From Pisolithus tinctorius (lineage: Eukaryota > Basidiomycota > Agaricomycetes > Boletales > Pisolithaceae), in the NCBI GenBank assembly GCA_024663395.1, contig JANFAH010000035.1, positions 62,001 to 126,000 of the forward strand: DNA of 64,000 nt, in the 5' to 3' direction. Every line of letters begins with the position of its first letter. Position 1 is the stretch's first letter. The notes under the pieces are model-generated. The model did not search any database. It saw nothing but the letters and a program-made list of their open reading frames with translations, and was not told where the DNA came from. Below are positions 36,070 to 48,037 of this stretch, piece after piece. The position numbers were made by a program, and so were the translations under genes.

Positions 36070-36827
36070 GATATTTTTGTCCTTCAACAAGCACTGCGTT
36101 GAAAGAGCCAGCTGGAGGGTATTGCGGGGAGACAGTAAGTATTGAAAAAAGCATTCTTGATTAGTCAGCGAATGGATGCCTCGGATATTACGGATCCGAT
36201 GTCGGCTAACCCCGGCCACTTCGTACCTCGCAGCCTTGCGCGCAGTATACTTGAGAAAGATGAGCTATGATTATAGCAGCTCTTCTGCGCACCTCTCAGA
36301 TGGTCAGGGGTGATATCGAGATATTTTGCATCCACAATGGCAATTTCTTTCTAGCGGATTTCCTTATTTACCTTCTCTCACTCATCCCGCTCGTCGTGCC
36401 GGAGAGTAGCCAGGGTGACCACACGCAATATTTTGTAAGTGGCCATCTTTCCACCGGTCATCCTTTATCCATATTGGTGACACGTCGCCGAATTCATTCT
36501 CAATGAATGCTTTGTGGCATGATGGGAAGAAGAGTATTATCTGCCTTTCAACCTCTCGGCTCCTTGTTCCTTTTTACGATCAAACTTCCTCGACTACACC
36601 TTCCGAAACATCCTATCAATTCACTCAGAGCGCCAATTTCTCCTCGACGAAATTGGCAACGGCAATCTGTACTCGTCGATACATTTGGTCTTGGGGACCC
36701 GATCTCTGGCAGGTAATCGTCCCGATCTCGTTCGAAACCCAATAAAAAGGCGGCCAGGAAATGTATACCCTCCAATCTATAACCAGTCCTTCACGCCTAC
36801 TAGACTCCCCTGTCCGTCCACCCCACA
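36070..36827. other. Divergent promoter interval, possible 5' exons
   Basis: The interval separates the small basic gene (minus) from the Cys-rich gene (plus). Sequence near 36230-36380 may contain undetected 5' exons of the minus gene, although the implied introns would be unusually short (about 21-28 bp). An A/T-rich AATAAAAAGG lies about 90 bp before the plus-strand ATG. Confidence 0.35.
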
Positions 36828-37368
36828 ATGTGTCGCTGGAGACAGTGAGTCCCCTGCTTCCCCTCTCTTCACGCGTTGCTCACGACGCGCTACGCTTCCC
36901 AGTGTCCGTAACGTCTACTTAGCATGTGGTCATGCTTTTACATTGGTACGTACAAGATCTGTCAATGTTCCACGCGACACTGACCAGTCCGTAGCCAGAG
37001 GAGCTTGTCAGTTCACCCTAACGAATCTTGCTCAAACACTCTTGACGTTCCATTCAGATTGTGTGCGACAGCCGTAACTGCAAATTTAGCCCAAATCATC
37101 CCCGCGATTGCGCCCCTCCAAAGTGTAAACAAACTTGCTGGCAATAGTACGTTGCGGGGATGCTTCTAGACAATTTATGATGTCGCTAAACCTTGTATCT
37201 CGCCGTTGTTCGCCCTTATTTTCTCACCTATGCACCCTTGCCACGCCTTCAACAACCCATCGCGATTTTCGCTGCGTAATTTCTGCTATACTATTTCCCA
37301 ATAACCTCCAATCACTCAGCCGCCAATACCCTCAACAATACTGTACTTCAGTCACGCCTTCTGCCTGA
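36828..37368 (+). CDS. Small Cys-rich MCRW-type protein, 69 residues
   Basis: Five exons: 36828-36844, 36903-36945, 36995-37006, 37058-37146, 37320-37368. They give 69 residues with exact closure and a stop at 37366. The product reads MCRWRHVRNVYLACGHAFTL, PEEL, IVCDSRNCKFSPNHPRDC and KCKQTCWQYRQYPQQY. It contains eight to nine Cys plus His, a pattern (C-x-CGH ... C-x5-C ... C-x4-C-x3-C) that suggests a Zn-binding fold. This type of short MCR-initiated Cys-rich protein is common in basidiomycetes and has no assigned function as far as I know. Exon 3 is only 12 nt (CCAGAGGAGCTT, encoding PEEL), and its inclusion is needed to match the family pattern LPEEL-I-CD. The last intron (37147-37319) is unusually long for this window. 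Confidence 0.75.
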
Positions 37369-38161
37369 TCTATCACTAACGCCACGTTTCCTTTAGCGCC
37401 AAATATAAATAGCATGTGCCCCACTTGTCAACAAGCGGCATCGAGACGTTGAAAGGGAAGGAAGGGTTACCAATACATATTATCCTCCACCGCTGTGTTT
37501 ATTGCGCTAGCAATACTTCCGGTACAGAAGCCTATCTCTTACATTTGCCTGACAGGAGATAAGTTTACACACGCTGCTTGATCATTCCTGTTGTCATATC
37601 ATATCTAGCTTGTTGATCGCCATGTTCGTTCTTGACTAAAGGATTCGTGTATGTACTACAAACTCTACCGAGCATCGGTCCACAGCATGCATCACGCCCT
37701 AAGAGCTTAACGGAACATATTTTCTTGACATGCCCTCGTGGCATTGTCACACGGAGCCAGCAAAGGTAACTCCATTTTTCGCGGAGATCAAATGGGAAAA
37801 ATGTGTTGCCCATGGATATGACAGTCGTCTCAAGTTACTACCAAAAAAAGCTTTGCTTATGCGGTCCTGGACACGTGGACGATAATTAGTCCTGTTGGCT
37901 AGGTAATTAAGGGTAATCTCCAGGGGTCCATGGAACATTTAGCGAAGGGCATCTATGGCGAGGCGGGATGAATTGATTAGTTGCACGATTTGGCTTTCCT
38001 TTCGTTCCGCACCGAACTGTCCGGCCGATATGTCGTCTCTAGATATTAAACCTTGGCTCGATGCAAACGAGGTCTGTTTGAGTGTCCACGCATTCAAACA
38101 TCCGCGTTTAAATGTCTGATAACCGCCACTATAACTCACCATGGCCTACGACTCTACAACT
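37369..38161. other. Intergenic, nothing recognised
   Basis: About 790 bp downstream of the Cys-rich gene. Minus-strand frames at 37565-37938 are short, overlap in different phases and show no domain signature. Confidence 0.35.
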
Positions 38162-39086
38162 CTAGCCCATTGATTTCAACACCGCTATATGGCCTTCAGC
38201 CACCCTTGGATCCCGGCGTTGTTCAACCGCCGAGGGGAGAACCTGCCGAACTGGATCTAGCTCCGTTGGCGTCCGTTCACAAGTCCGCCGGCCATCTGCT
38301 CGCCTGGACTTATAAGAAAGTGCGTCTTCCCGGACATGAGCCGAGGGGGTCACGCGCCACTCGAGATCTTCCAGCGGTAAAAGAGGATCACCTTGCCGAA
38401 TCTCGATATGTGACCAAGGGGGTGTCATGACCACGAAGGTGCGCGGCGCATCATTAATTTTCCAAAGGAAAAGATTTAATTGAGTATTGTTCATATCGTT
38501 GCTTCCCTGCATCACTTGAAGAGGAAGAGAATGCGATATATCATCCATTCACAAGCCAAAATGAACAGGCTTCACGGGTAACTCCTGTGGCGAGGCATTG
38601 GTGCGTATCATTCGACCTAACAAGTCCGTGTTTGATTCCGAGGATTTATGACTGTGTTTGTATATTTGGAAATTGAGGCAGGTGGCATTGACGCTGGATT
38701 GGCGTTGGTTTGCGTTATTACCCTGCGACGGTTGAAGTGTAACCCACAACTTGAATAATGAGAGGCGCTCTGAAAGATTGTGGTTTGCAAATGGGGAGCC
38801 TAACCGTGACTCTGGAACGGCGCAACCGGCCTCCGCATAGAATATAATATCCATGAGAACGGGAGTTTACCCAGTGGGAAGCCTCAGGTTACTGGTAGAA
38901 ACACCGCGGAGAATAAAGACGTCCGGTAAACCGGCTTGCATCATTTACTTGAATAGTGAGGCGTAAAGGGGTGCTGTTGTTTGTTGTTTCCGGAACAGCT
39001 TTTGGAGCACGTAAAGCATTAGATACTGTGTCCAGACTACTTGGGAACATTTTCGTGTTCAAGATGAAATCGAAGCAAGCTTCCAA
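38162..39086 (-). pseudogene. Possible decayed gene, unknown family
   Basis: Two minus-strand frames, 38854-38549 (101 codons) and 38548-38162 (128 codons), are in the same phase and directly contiguous, separated only by a single TGA at 38551-38549. Together they give about 230 codons with protein-like segments such as NHNLSERLSLFKLWVTLQPS and FLWKINDAPRTFVVMTPPWS. A third frame (39086-38889, KAVPETTNNSTPLRLTIQVN) could be an upstream exon. No family recognised. The pattern fits a gene inactivated by one nonsense change, but a chance pair of frames is possible. Confidence 0.3.
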
Positions 39087-40213
39087 GCAAAAGATACCTT
39101 AACGAGTGCACCTCGCATCCCCGGTTTGTTGATTGGACGGAGGTGCCCATTGGCTGGGGGCTGCCAACCAATTCACATACATAAATATCCTTGTGGGAAT
39201 CACACTAGACCGCGGGGGATAGGCGTCACACAGACACGCAGTTAAAGTTTTTGCACCCGAACGACGCCCACCCCGGCAAATAACGTACTGTGCACCTGGC
39301 TGCGGTGCGTCAGTAATGGAAGACAGACATAATGATCAAAATCACTTCCTTTGATCAAGAAAACCCGCCGGTGCGATGAAGTCATAAGTGATGCTACGGC
39401 TTCCTGCTTCGTTACATTGACCTTAAAGACTGCACGGATGTGAAAACCGCACCGGTTTAACAAGGCAAAGGATGAATGCAGGGCCAAAGAATGCAGAATT
39501 CGAACATGACCTCGGTAAGGAAAAATAACTCCTTACCGGACGTCGAGAAAAGCCGGGGGATGAGCTTACGAAGGGGAAGAGCGGTAGTAACAGGGAGCGG
39601 AGTTGTTGCTCCTTCTACTAGCACTTTGGGACCATGCAAAGAGTGGACCCGGCTCGTACTACTTAGTACTTAGTCATTGAGCGATCCGGGAAGCAAGACG
39701 GCCTTCCATGAAAAACAAAGTATCCCCGAGTCCCACGATAGTAAGGGAGGCCCGAAGATTTTCCTCTGCAGCAAACGTCAAGCACCGGTGTCCCTTCCGC
39801 CATTGAAAAGCTTCGTTGAACAACAGCCCGGCGTCAAAGACAATATTGAATATTGGAAAGGCTAAATCGTTGATAGGGACCGAATACTGTAGCTACGCCT
39901 GTCACGTTCACATACTGGCGTGTCCCCCCCCATATGCATCGTTGTCTTCAAGTGAACGACACTCGTCAAGCCTTCCGCTTCGCCAACGGCCTAGCAAACC
40001 CTATGTACACCAGCCAGGATACCCTGTACCGGCGCTTGCGCCGTAGCCTACGATTACTAAGTACTACTGCCGGAGCGGAGAATAAACAACACACCTGCCC
40101 AGAGACCAACCTCCTCCGTGAATTGCAAGGGTGTGGCTAATACGTTAGCCCCTCACCTAGTAAAGAGATTCTTTGATATCTGGCCGCCTCGAAGGGCTCT
40201 CGGTTGATTTGCA
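39087..40213. other. Intergenic upstream of the DHA2 transporter
   Basis: 1.1 kb with scattered short frames on both strands (for example 39242-39487 minus, 81 codons) that I cannot support. The right part is the promoter of the transporter at 40214. Confidence 0.35.
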
Positions 40214-43200
40214 ATGGCCGCAGAACAGGACCCCTTACTGCGGCCCAGTACCAGCTATGACGACCAATCCTTTACCAGCAGGACTGGCTCAAAACTATCT
40301 GCGAATGTCGGTCCTCTAGATATATCCAGGTCCACGCGCTATGCCATATTGGCTGGTTTGTGGTCAGCCACCTTCCTATCGGTTAGTGCGATCTCATGCT
40401 GTCGGGAGTGTTTTGATGACAGACTCAATTGCTTATCAGGCATTGAACAGTATGTTTGTTGCTTCCCGCTCCCATTCTGTGCTGACGCTCTTCCCTCCGG
40501 AAATGTTAGCCACGCTCGTTGCGACACGTATGGATTTTCCGTGGTAACTCCAGGCTCCTGACCCCTTGACTCAAATTATTTCCGTAGTAATCCCGTCCAT
40601 ATCATCGGAGTTCAACAAGTCAAATGAAGCAAGTTGGCTTGGAACATCGCAAGTAGCTCTTCTCACTCCCCTCTAATTACGTAAATGACGTTAGAATGAA
40701 TTGTTTTCAGGTACTTGCTCGCAGTGTGCACCTTTACCCCACTTTATGGGCGTCTCTGCAATGTGATGGGACGGAGAGGCGCAAATCAACTAGCCGTTTT
40801 GGCCGCGTTTCTGGGAACTGTTGCTTGCGGGCTTTCAAAAAATATGGAAATGCTTGTGGCAGCGCGCTTCGTAAGCTCTATCCTCACAGTGCGACACGTT
40901 GCTGGCGTACTTACTGAATACGCGGTACATAGCTTTCTGGCATGGGTGGCGGAGGAATAATGACGACTACGACGTAAGTCGAACTGTAATGCCTGATACG
41001 CAATCAAGGCCGACGACACGTCTAGAATCATCTTGAGTGATATGTATAGCATGCGTGTGCGCACATCATCCATTCTCTACTGCCAGACCGTGAAAATTTG
41101 ACCTCCAATTCAGTCCCGAGGTTTGGCGCAAGGGTTCTCCAGCGTGTTCAGTGGAGTGTGTTTTGTTAGTTCCTTGTTCTACGGACCTGCCACTGACGCA
41201 TTCTGAATCAGCTGGGTATGGGTCTGGGTGGGCCATTAGGTGGCCTTGTTAGCGATCAGTGTGTATCCATGCTCCAATATTCTGCACCAGTTCATAGGTC
41301 AGCCAATCAGATTTGGGTGGCGATGGGCTTTCATTATGCAACTACCGCTCTTTGCCCTGTCGCTTACATTAACAACTTGCAATCTGGTTTACGCGACGCC
41401 GGTGAGCGCCACTTCGACAATGATTGATTTTGGTCGTTTCATAACTGCGAGTAGGGTATGGGAAGGAGTGCTAAGGATGTACTCAAGAGAATAGATTGGG
41501 GCGGCAGTATTACCCTCCTGATTGCAGTAAGCCTTTGTGCTGACCTGTCAAGCCTTGAGCATAAAGTAATGGTCTAGGTCGGATCATTCTTGGTCTTCCT
41601 GAGTGTGAAATTCAGTGAAGATCTGCCTGTGAGTGCTGTCTGGTGTCCCTTTTAGTCCACGACATTCATATCACGGTCACAGTGGTCGGACCCTTTGGTT
41701 GTCGTATCGCTTATCCTCGGAATCGCATTCTTGGTTGCCTTCATTTTGGTCGAACTCTGTGTTTCCCCCGAGCCGGTGCTCTCTCCTGCCCTCCTTCGCC
41801 AGTCAGTTCCCGTGGTCGTCGGAATTAGCAACTTCCTTGTTGCGATGTGCAACTTTTCGGTCATGTATTTCTTTCCCATGTGGTTCCAGACCGTCGCCTT
41901 GACGGGTGCTTCGACAGCTGGTAAGTCATCATTTGTCGCATCTATGGAACGGCGACATTAACCGTACACAGGGCTTCACTTACTTCCGAATAGTATGGCT
42001 ATGTCATGTGGTTCCTTGTTCGCTGGGCAAGTATATGTAGTAAGATTGTTGATAACCTGGTTCATAACTGCCAATCAGTTACATGATGCACCGTACAGGA
42101 AGATACAAAGTGATCAACATTATGTTCGGATTCTTTCCGTTCGTTGGCAGCCTTCTCATAACCTTTATCCATGAAAACTCGGGACCGTTACAGTCCTGGT
42201 TGAGCATCGTAAATCAAACTAAACCATATTCTATCCGATCGTGCTGATGGCCAGAGTAGATTCCGTTAGGATTTGGGAATGCTGTAGTGTTGCAAACGAC
42301 ACTTGGTACAATAGGCATTCGTTCGTTCCATGCGGTGCAAGTGACTGACGAATACCCTCCTTGGCGTCAGTTGCGCTGCTGGCACATCTTCCAGGTTTGT
42401 CATTATATTCACTTACTCTCATGTGCCAGGCGTTAACCGACGGGCTTAGATGATTTAATGGCAGTAGGCACTGGATTTGGTCAGGTTTTCCGATGGTTAG
42501 GTGATGGCTGTTCTTGCACCTGACTGTTCGACTGTTGGGTGCTCACACTTCTGCGGCGTTTAGGTCAAGTCAGCGGCGTGGCAGTGTCATCAGCCTTGTT
42601 CCAATCCAAACTTGATTCTGAGCTGCGTAAACGGATATATGGACCTGATGCTGCGGGGGTGGGTGCATTCTTATTCCCGCGCCCATTTTCCTGTGATATA
42701 TGTATATTACTCTTTTCGCCCCTGCACATGCTACCAAGTGGTGACATGCAGTTAAGAGCTATGTGCTTAACAAAATCTACTCCACAGATCATTAACAGCG
42801 TTCGCCATTCTGTCACACTAGCGGCTAGGCTTCCGCCGGAATTACAAAGAGCGGTGCGGGATTCCTATGCCGTTGCGCTCCATGATGTGTTTGTATTTGC
42901 TACGTGCTCGACGTTGGCGGCGTATATCGTTCGGTTACCGGTGCGTTCATTTTTGCTGTGATATTGAAGGGCCTGATCTGGGGACTCGTAATTCGTTCAA
43001 CATAACTTGTCGCGCGATGTGTGCCCTATTGGAAGATACCCGGCAAAACTCTGGAACATGGGCCCCGTAAGAATCAGGACCATGCCGAAAATAGTGTCTC
43101 CGCAACCGGTGACGATCGTAACGAGTTGAATATCCACCAAGACGACGAACAACCTGCTCGGATGTTACCGGACATCGAGTCTACAAAACATACAACGGAT

Positions 43201-43239
43201 ACAATGTCCAGTACATCCACGGACGGTGGCCGGAATTAA
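40214..43239 (+). CDS. MFS transporter, DHA2-like (14-TM), 21 exons
   Basis: Exons: 40214-40381, 40440-40449, 40510-40527, 40588-40648, 40711-40870, 40933-40973, 41026-41056, 41114-41155, 41212-41258, 41311-41401, 41455-41526, 41578-41628, 41683-41920, 41972-42026, 42079-42208, 42260-42305, 42371-42394, 42450-42500, 42564-42658, 42788-42940, 43036-43239. They sum to 596 codons. The product has a cytosolic N-terminus (MAAEQDPLLRPSTSYDD), ALNTTLVATLIPSIS in TM1, motif A region YGRLCNVMGRRGANQL, motif C-like GLGMGLGGPLGGLVSDQFG, and further TM segments, ending in an acidic Ser/Thr-rich tail. This matches fungal multidrug or vacuolar basic amino acid transporters; the substrate is unknown. Exons 2 (10 nt) and 3 (18 nt) are microexons, required to make ALN-TTLVAT. 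Introns at 40649 and 42027 have GC donors (GCAAGT). Confidence 0.88.
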
Positions 43240-43926
43240 CTGTTTACACACAGATACAGGCGGCGGAAGATATTTGCTTGTAGAGGAGGATGGTTACGAT
43301 ATAGAACTGCATATTCAATGTAGTACATACCTACCATAGCTATCTAGGCGCTCATACCACAAATCCAAGATTTAGTTGGTTCCGTTCCGTTTCCTCTGCC
43401 AGTTTGGCTTCAGGCACAGTATCGCTTACGAGTCAATGACACAGTTGATTATTCTTATTTCTTTTGCTGCAAGGGTTTCGTCTTGACTTTTCCAAACCGG
43501 TCAACCTCGGCCCTCGTCGATTGAACGATACTACACGCATCCGCGATTGCATTGCAGGTCCTGCGTACCCATCGTGCAGCCCATCTACGTAGCATTCCAA
43601 TAGTTGATGCGACGAGACGAGCCGAGTGAACTGAGATAGCTGAACAGTACAGATCACTAGACCGATCAATCATCGATCAACACACGATCGATCCTGTTCT
43701 CCTTCCGCGGAAGTAAATCTCGTTAACGTGCAAGGCGGTGCATCACATACAATGTATTAATGCGAGTCGATAGGGAAACCAGAACCATAAAACCAAACCG
43801 ATTCCCACACTGGTGCATTCCAGTCAAAATGCTTCAAGAAAGGGGATGGGATACCTGGGGACACGAAGAGTAGAGAAGAAGACAAAAAAAGAGAAAGAAC
43901 AAAAAAGCTGGGGAAGAAATGAGGTG
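43240..43926. other. Intergenic between convergent transporter and DUF6593 gene
   Basis: 690 bp holding two 3' ends. Overlapping minus-strand frames at 43433-43673 in two phases are probably spurious. Confidence 0.35.
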
Positions 43927-44681
43927 CTACAACGTTTTTTTTCTTTGAGAATTCCTCCGTTCGCCTTCGACACAGACGAAAGTGACAAGAACGTCTCCTG
44001 TGATAGTCAGTCCATGTGGTGTGAAATGGAGAAGGCCAGGGTTAGATCGCGTGGATGGCGTATAGGTCGCGGCAGGTGCCTGCTTGCTATCGTTACTGGC
44101 CATCTTTTTTTTTTTTCATTTTTTTGGGTTGACACAGTGTTGTGGGTGGGTAGCAGAATGACATCATGGGCGCGGTTGGGCGCGTAATTCAAAAACCAGT
44201 GCAGGGATGATCGGTAAGCTGATCGGGACCACCGATAATGCCTTACTTACAAGCGAAGATCCGTTGTCGAAGGACCACTTATACGATTGACCGTTGAGAG
44301 CGGTGAACGTTCTCGACCTGATCGCACAAAGAGAAGATAATAATTAGTCACTCAGAGGCTGGCAAGTGCGGAGACTCACGATCCCCACAGTTTACTTTTG
44401 GCTATGTGTAATTCGTGTCCGTGGGCGATCACGGTACCGGGTTTGCCAGACTGCCATACGATACGGCCCAATTCGCCTTCGTTTTGGCCATTAGGTGCCA
44501 CTTTTAAGACGGTAGTGGTGAGCGTCCCTGTGAGCGCATAGCTGGTGGTGAGCGTCTCGATCCGATAAACCACTCGACCCTCTGGCGAGATGAGAGTGGT
44601 ATTAAACGGATTGTCCGTAGCCAGGGAAAAGTTCATTGGCCACAACTCTTTGGGTTGCAAGGAGACAGATGTTGTCTGCAA
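43927..44681 (-). CDS. DUF6593-family protein
   Basis: Three exons (44681-44380, 44317-44251, 44103-43927) give 181 residues in frame. Hallmarks of this basidiomycete family are MNFSLATDNPFNTTLISPEG and VVYRIETLTTSYALTGTLTT in the N-terminal half, the IVWQSGKPGTVIAHGHEL strand, SKLWGSSRTFTALNGQSYKW, and the C-terminal strand LTITGDVLVTFVCVEGERRN. The family is predicted to be an all-beta, tubby-like fold of unknown function. The second intron (44250-44104) is long (147 bp) and ends, on the coding strand, in a run of twelve to thirteen A before AG, an atypical acceptor context. A start at an internal Met (MNFSLATDN, 15 codons later) is possible. Confidence 0.75.
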
Positions 44682-45280
44682 GATTTTTTGGCAGGGCTTG
44701 GGGGACGGTAGCGGGTAAGGTACGGCCGTAAGACTTGTCCCGGAATTTTAACCAACATGAGCAATAGAGTTGGGCCCTCTGGGAGCCCTGTTATGCCGAG
44801 AGAAATGCCGGATTCTACCGTGCTTGAGCGCCAGCGGCGTGCTCACATATCCGAGGGCGATTTAAAAGACGTCAGAGAGATGGCCTGTTCTCTGTCATTG
44901 CTGGCTACGACCTGCATGCGATAGATGGTAAGTAAGGGTGTCGTTAGACCCTCTTACTGATTTTTTGTGTATCCCTTGAGGCTGGGCAGAGGCAGTGTGC
45001 TATCTGCGCGCCGATTGGTGTGGGAAATGGAATGCCTTCTTTCGGGTAAATGACTAAGTCGGGGTCTCGATAATTCTCCGAGATAAAATACATGGAAACA
45101 CCGGGGACCTATCATACATCCGTCTAGTACTGATAACCACAGCAAAATAAACAAGGGTCCGGTATACTGTATCATTCATCCCAAGAATAAAAGAACCAGC
45201 GAGGTGCACATGCACAGCAGGGCATCTGTGCACGGCCCATGAGTGTGACGCAACGGACCACGTGAGCGTAGATACCAACC
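44682..45280. other. Intergenic, promoter of the DUF6593 gene
   Basis: 600 bp between two minus-strand genes; it holds the DUF6593 promoter and the 3' flank of the next gene. No gene supported. Confidence 0.35.
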
Positions 45281-45919
45281 TCATAGGTCTTCGACGCTTG
45301 TCATCGTCGACAGTCTGCTACGTCTGTACGTCCTGGGGCCTCGGTTTGGAGGGAGCCTCCGACCACACCGCCCCGTCGAATTACCGCGATTTAACAGAAT
45401 GCCAGCTACAGCCTTTAAGCGTGCCTCGTGGTCCTGTGCAGCCGCCCTCTGTGCAGTTCGTTGTCGCACCAAGGCATCCAACGAAGTTGTACGTGGCAAC
45501 TTGACCGTGAAAGGTGACGGCTGAGATGCCACGCGGGTCCGCGCATGGGGGATAAGCTGCACTGCACTCAGGCTCAAAGAAGGATCGTTGTTCACAATTG
45601 GAACAGGGACGACGTTGGCATCGTCGAATGGTTCCTGCGCTGGGAAATTGGTGAGCTGAGGAACGTAGGTGCGCGGAGCAGGGGGCGCTCGACGGGCTTC
45701 AACCGTGGGCATAGGTGGGCGCCGAGGAGAAAGGGGGAGGACATGAGGGGAACTCCAGCCGTCCTTCGCAAAGCCTAGAGAACGTCTGTCTGAGAAGATG
45801 CGATTATCCATTACGACGCCAGCGTATGAAGATGAGGGTCTACAGTAATAAGAAGACAGCGATGGAAGACCGGCGAACGAGCCATGAATGGTGTGGATTG
45901 AGAAGGCCGGAATGGACAT
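45281..45919 (-). CDS. Hypothetical protein, 212 residues, Pro/Arg-rich
   Basis: A single open frame from ATG at 45919 to TGA at 45281. The N-terminal part (MSIPAFSIHTIHGSFAGLPS, SSSYAGVVMDNRIFSDRRSL) and a middle rich in Pro (PLSPRRPPMPTVEARRAPPA) are probably disordered. Residues about 140-180 form a likely helix (TTSLDALVRQRTAQRAAAQD, HEARLKAVAGILLNRGN). The tail is basic. The composition is steady along the frame, and the codon choice resembles neighbouring genes, so I consider it real. No known domain. Confidence 0.5.
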   Translation of the reverse strand: MSIPAFSIHTIHGSFAGLPSLSSYYCRPSSSYAGVVMDNRIFSDRRSLGFAKDGWSSPHVLPLSPRRPPMPTVEARRAPPAPRTYVPQLTNFPAQEPFDDANVVPVPIVNNDPSLSLSAVQLIPHARTRVASQPSPFTVKLPRTTSLDALVRQRTAQRAAAQDHEARLKAVAGILLNRGNSTGRCGRRLPPNRGPRTYRRSRLSTMTSVEDL

Positions 45920-48037
45920 GATATGATTAGGACTATAGGATCGTATTAGCAGACGACGACGACAACGGCCAGCGAAGGAGGTGGGAGTGCAGGACTGGCT
46001 GTGTTTCTGAGCGCTGATTTGCTTATAAACTGTCCAACAACATCCATTTCCTTTTCGGGTTACAACACTGTGTGCCTCTCATTGTTCTCGACTTTTTGTT
46101 CTTCCGCCACGTTTCCAGCGACTTTGTACTTACATACATTCTCGCTGTGAACCTAAGTTAGCAAGATCAGGGTCTTCCGAGATACCCTCGGCGAGCTGCC
46201 CAGAAGTCTATTCAGACGCCGGGTACCCCCGGAACCGATGCATGCTGACATTGCATCTGCCAATCTGCGAGGTAGGTGCTCGGTGCACCCTGCGCGTAAA
46301 CCCAGGTTGAGCGGCTCGACCTTTACCGCAATCACTACATCGGCTGTAAGGTGGGTGGACAGGGGTATGTACCATCAAGAAGCATTGCCTCGAGGCGTCG
46401 TATTCTAGACCGTGGCTGGAACGTGCCCTGTCAGTGAGGTGTTGCAACATCACTTGTTGATAAGAACTGCAGAAGCTGCCGATTGCAGTTCTGAAAACGC
46501 AAGGCTCCTAGCTTGGAGAACAGAGACTAACCCCTGGGTTTAGCCTCACCCCCTGTGATGGCAAGCAACCTATTTACGGTAATAACGTTCCGTGTCGGAC
46601 ATCCCCCATATACTGCCGGTCCTGTGAATATCCCAGGCAGTTCTGTCGCTGCCGTAGGACCCATTGGCTGCTGATGGATCCAATATGAAGAAGTGAATGC
46701 TTCGATAGAAGTGCATCTGTGCCTGCAAAGTGTCGCCTTTTCGGCATGTATCTCGCATTGGCGTCATCCTTTAACTCTTTTAGACCAGTCCTCGCAACTT
46801 AACTTAACTCCCTCGTCCTTCGGTGCAAGTTATGTTTGACACCGGTAGGTAGGAAGCGTCTATATGCGTGGAGCAGACCGTAGCTCTTGGCTTCTTCAAG
46901 TGGATGAAGGTACATCCGATATTACTCTGCCACGACCCTAACGCTGAATCTCGTTCACATTTGCCACACCATAGCACCACCATTAAATCGGCTGCTAGAG
47001 ACCGTACGCCAACCCTGATGCTCGTATATTTACGCAGTTACCCGGGTATGTTCTACCCCTGGTACACCGACTTATGTCGTTCAAAGTAGGAATTTTACTG
47101 GCACAGGCTAGCGTTTATCCTTAGGTTGGGATGTCGGATCTATGCTCAGTATTAGCCTCTGGGCTGAAGTCGGTTCACGTACAAAAGCTCATCTGCAAGG
47201 ATGCGCCATTGCCGTTTCTTGGTATCAACATTACATTCTGCGCCGAAGCCCGTGTGTGAGACGCACTTCCACTGCAGAGCGTTGTGTTGCTCTTACTGGT
47301 TGCAAAACAGACTCTCCAGAGAGTCCTTGGACACCGTTAAGTTACGAATGGTCAACGGCAGCTCATCCGGGGATTTAAATTGCAAGGTACGAGGTGACAC
47401 TTCCTCGTTCTCATCGATTTCACCTTGCGAGGTACGGCCAAAATATTAATTCGACTGATGCCAGCTGCTCACAATATCCTTAAAATGCACGGGGGAATGC
47501 CATCACAGATTGTTATTTCCTCAATCTCTACGTCCTACGGCCGAGTGTTCAAGCTCAAGCTTGACCCAACATCATGAACTTATCTGACCACGCAGTCTAT
47601 CGAGCAGACTGTATAACTATGGTTACTTGCATCAGCGCCAAGGCGGACAGCTGAAGCACGACAGTCTCAAACGGTCATATTTGGGCTTTTGCTTGCCATC
47701 GGTTCGGTATGCATTCGTCACGGCCTATCGGACAACCTTCTTATCATGTGATGTCGTGTTCGGTCAAGGAACCGGGAGATCGCGATGTTGCGCTGCAGCG
47801 AAGGTAGGTTGATGCTCCATAGCTGCGAATGAGACCGGATGCTTTTTCAAAATTTCAACAGGTTATTTACTGGGTATGCAGCAACAAGGGCTCCTGGTAT
47901 CAATCCCAGGTGTTATCTGTCAGGCTATCGCAGTCAGTAAGGCAGTTCGCGAAATTAGGACAGGTTTCACTCGCAATTACTGTGTGAATATATGATAGTT
48001 AGCTCGACATACGAACGTAGGAAACGGAAATGGAATG
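45920..48037. other. 2.1-kb gene-poor stretch
   Basis: Only short frames under about 80 codons occur, without domain content. The left end should hold the promoter of the 212-residue gene. No repeats or RNA genes recognised. Confidence 0.35.
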
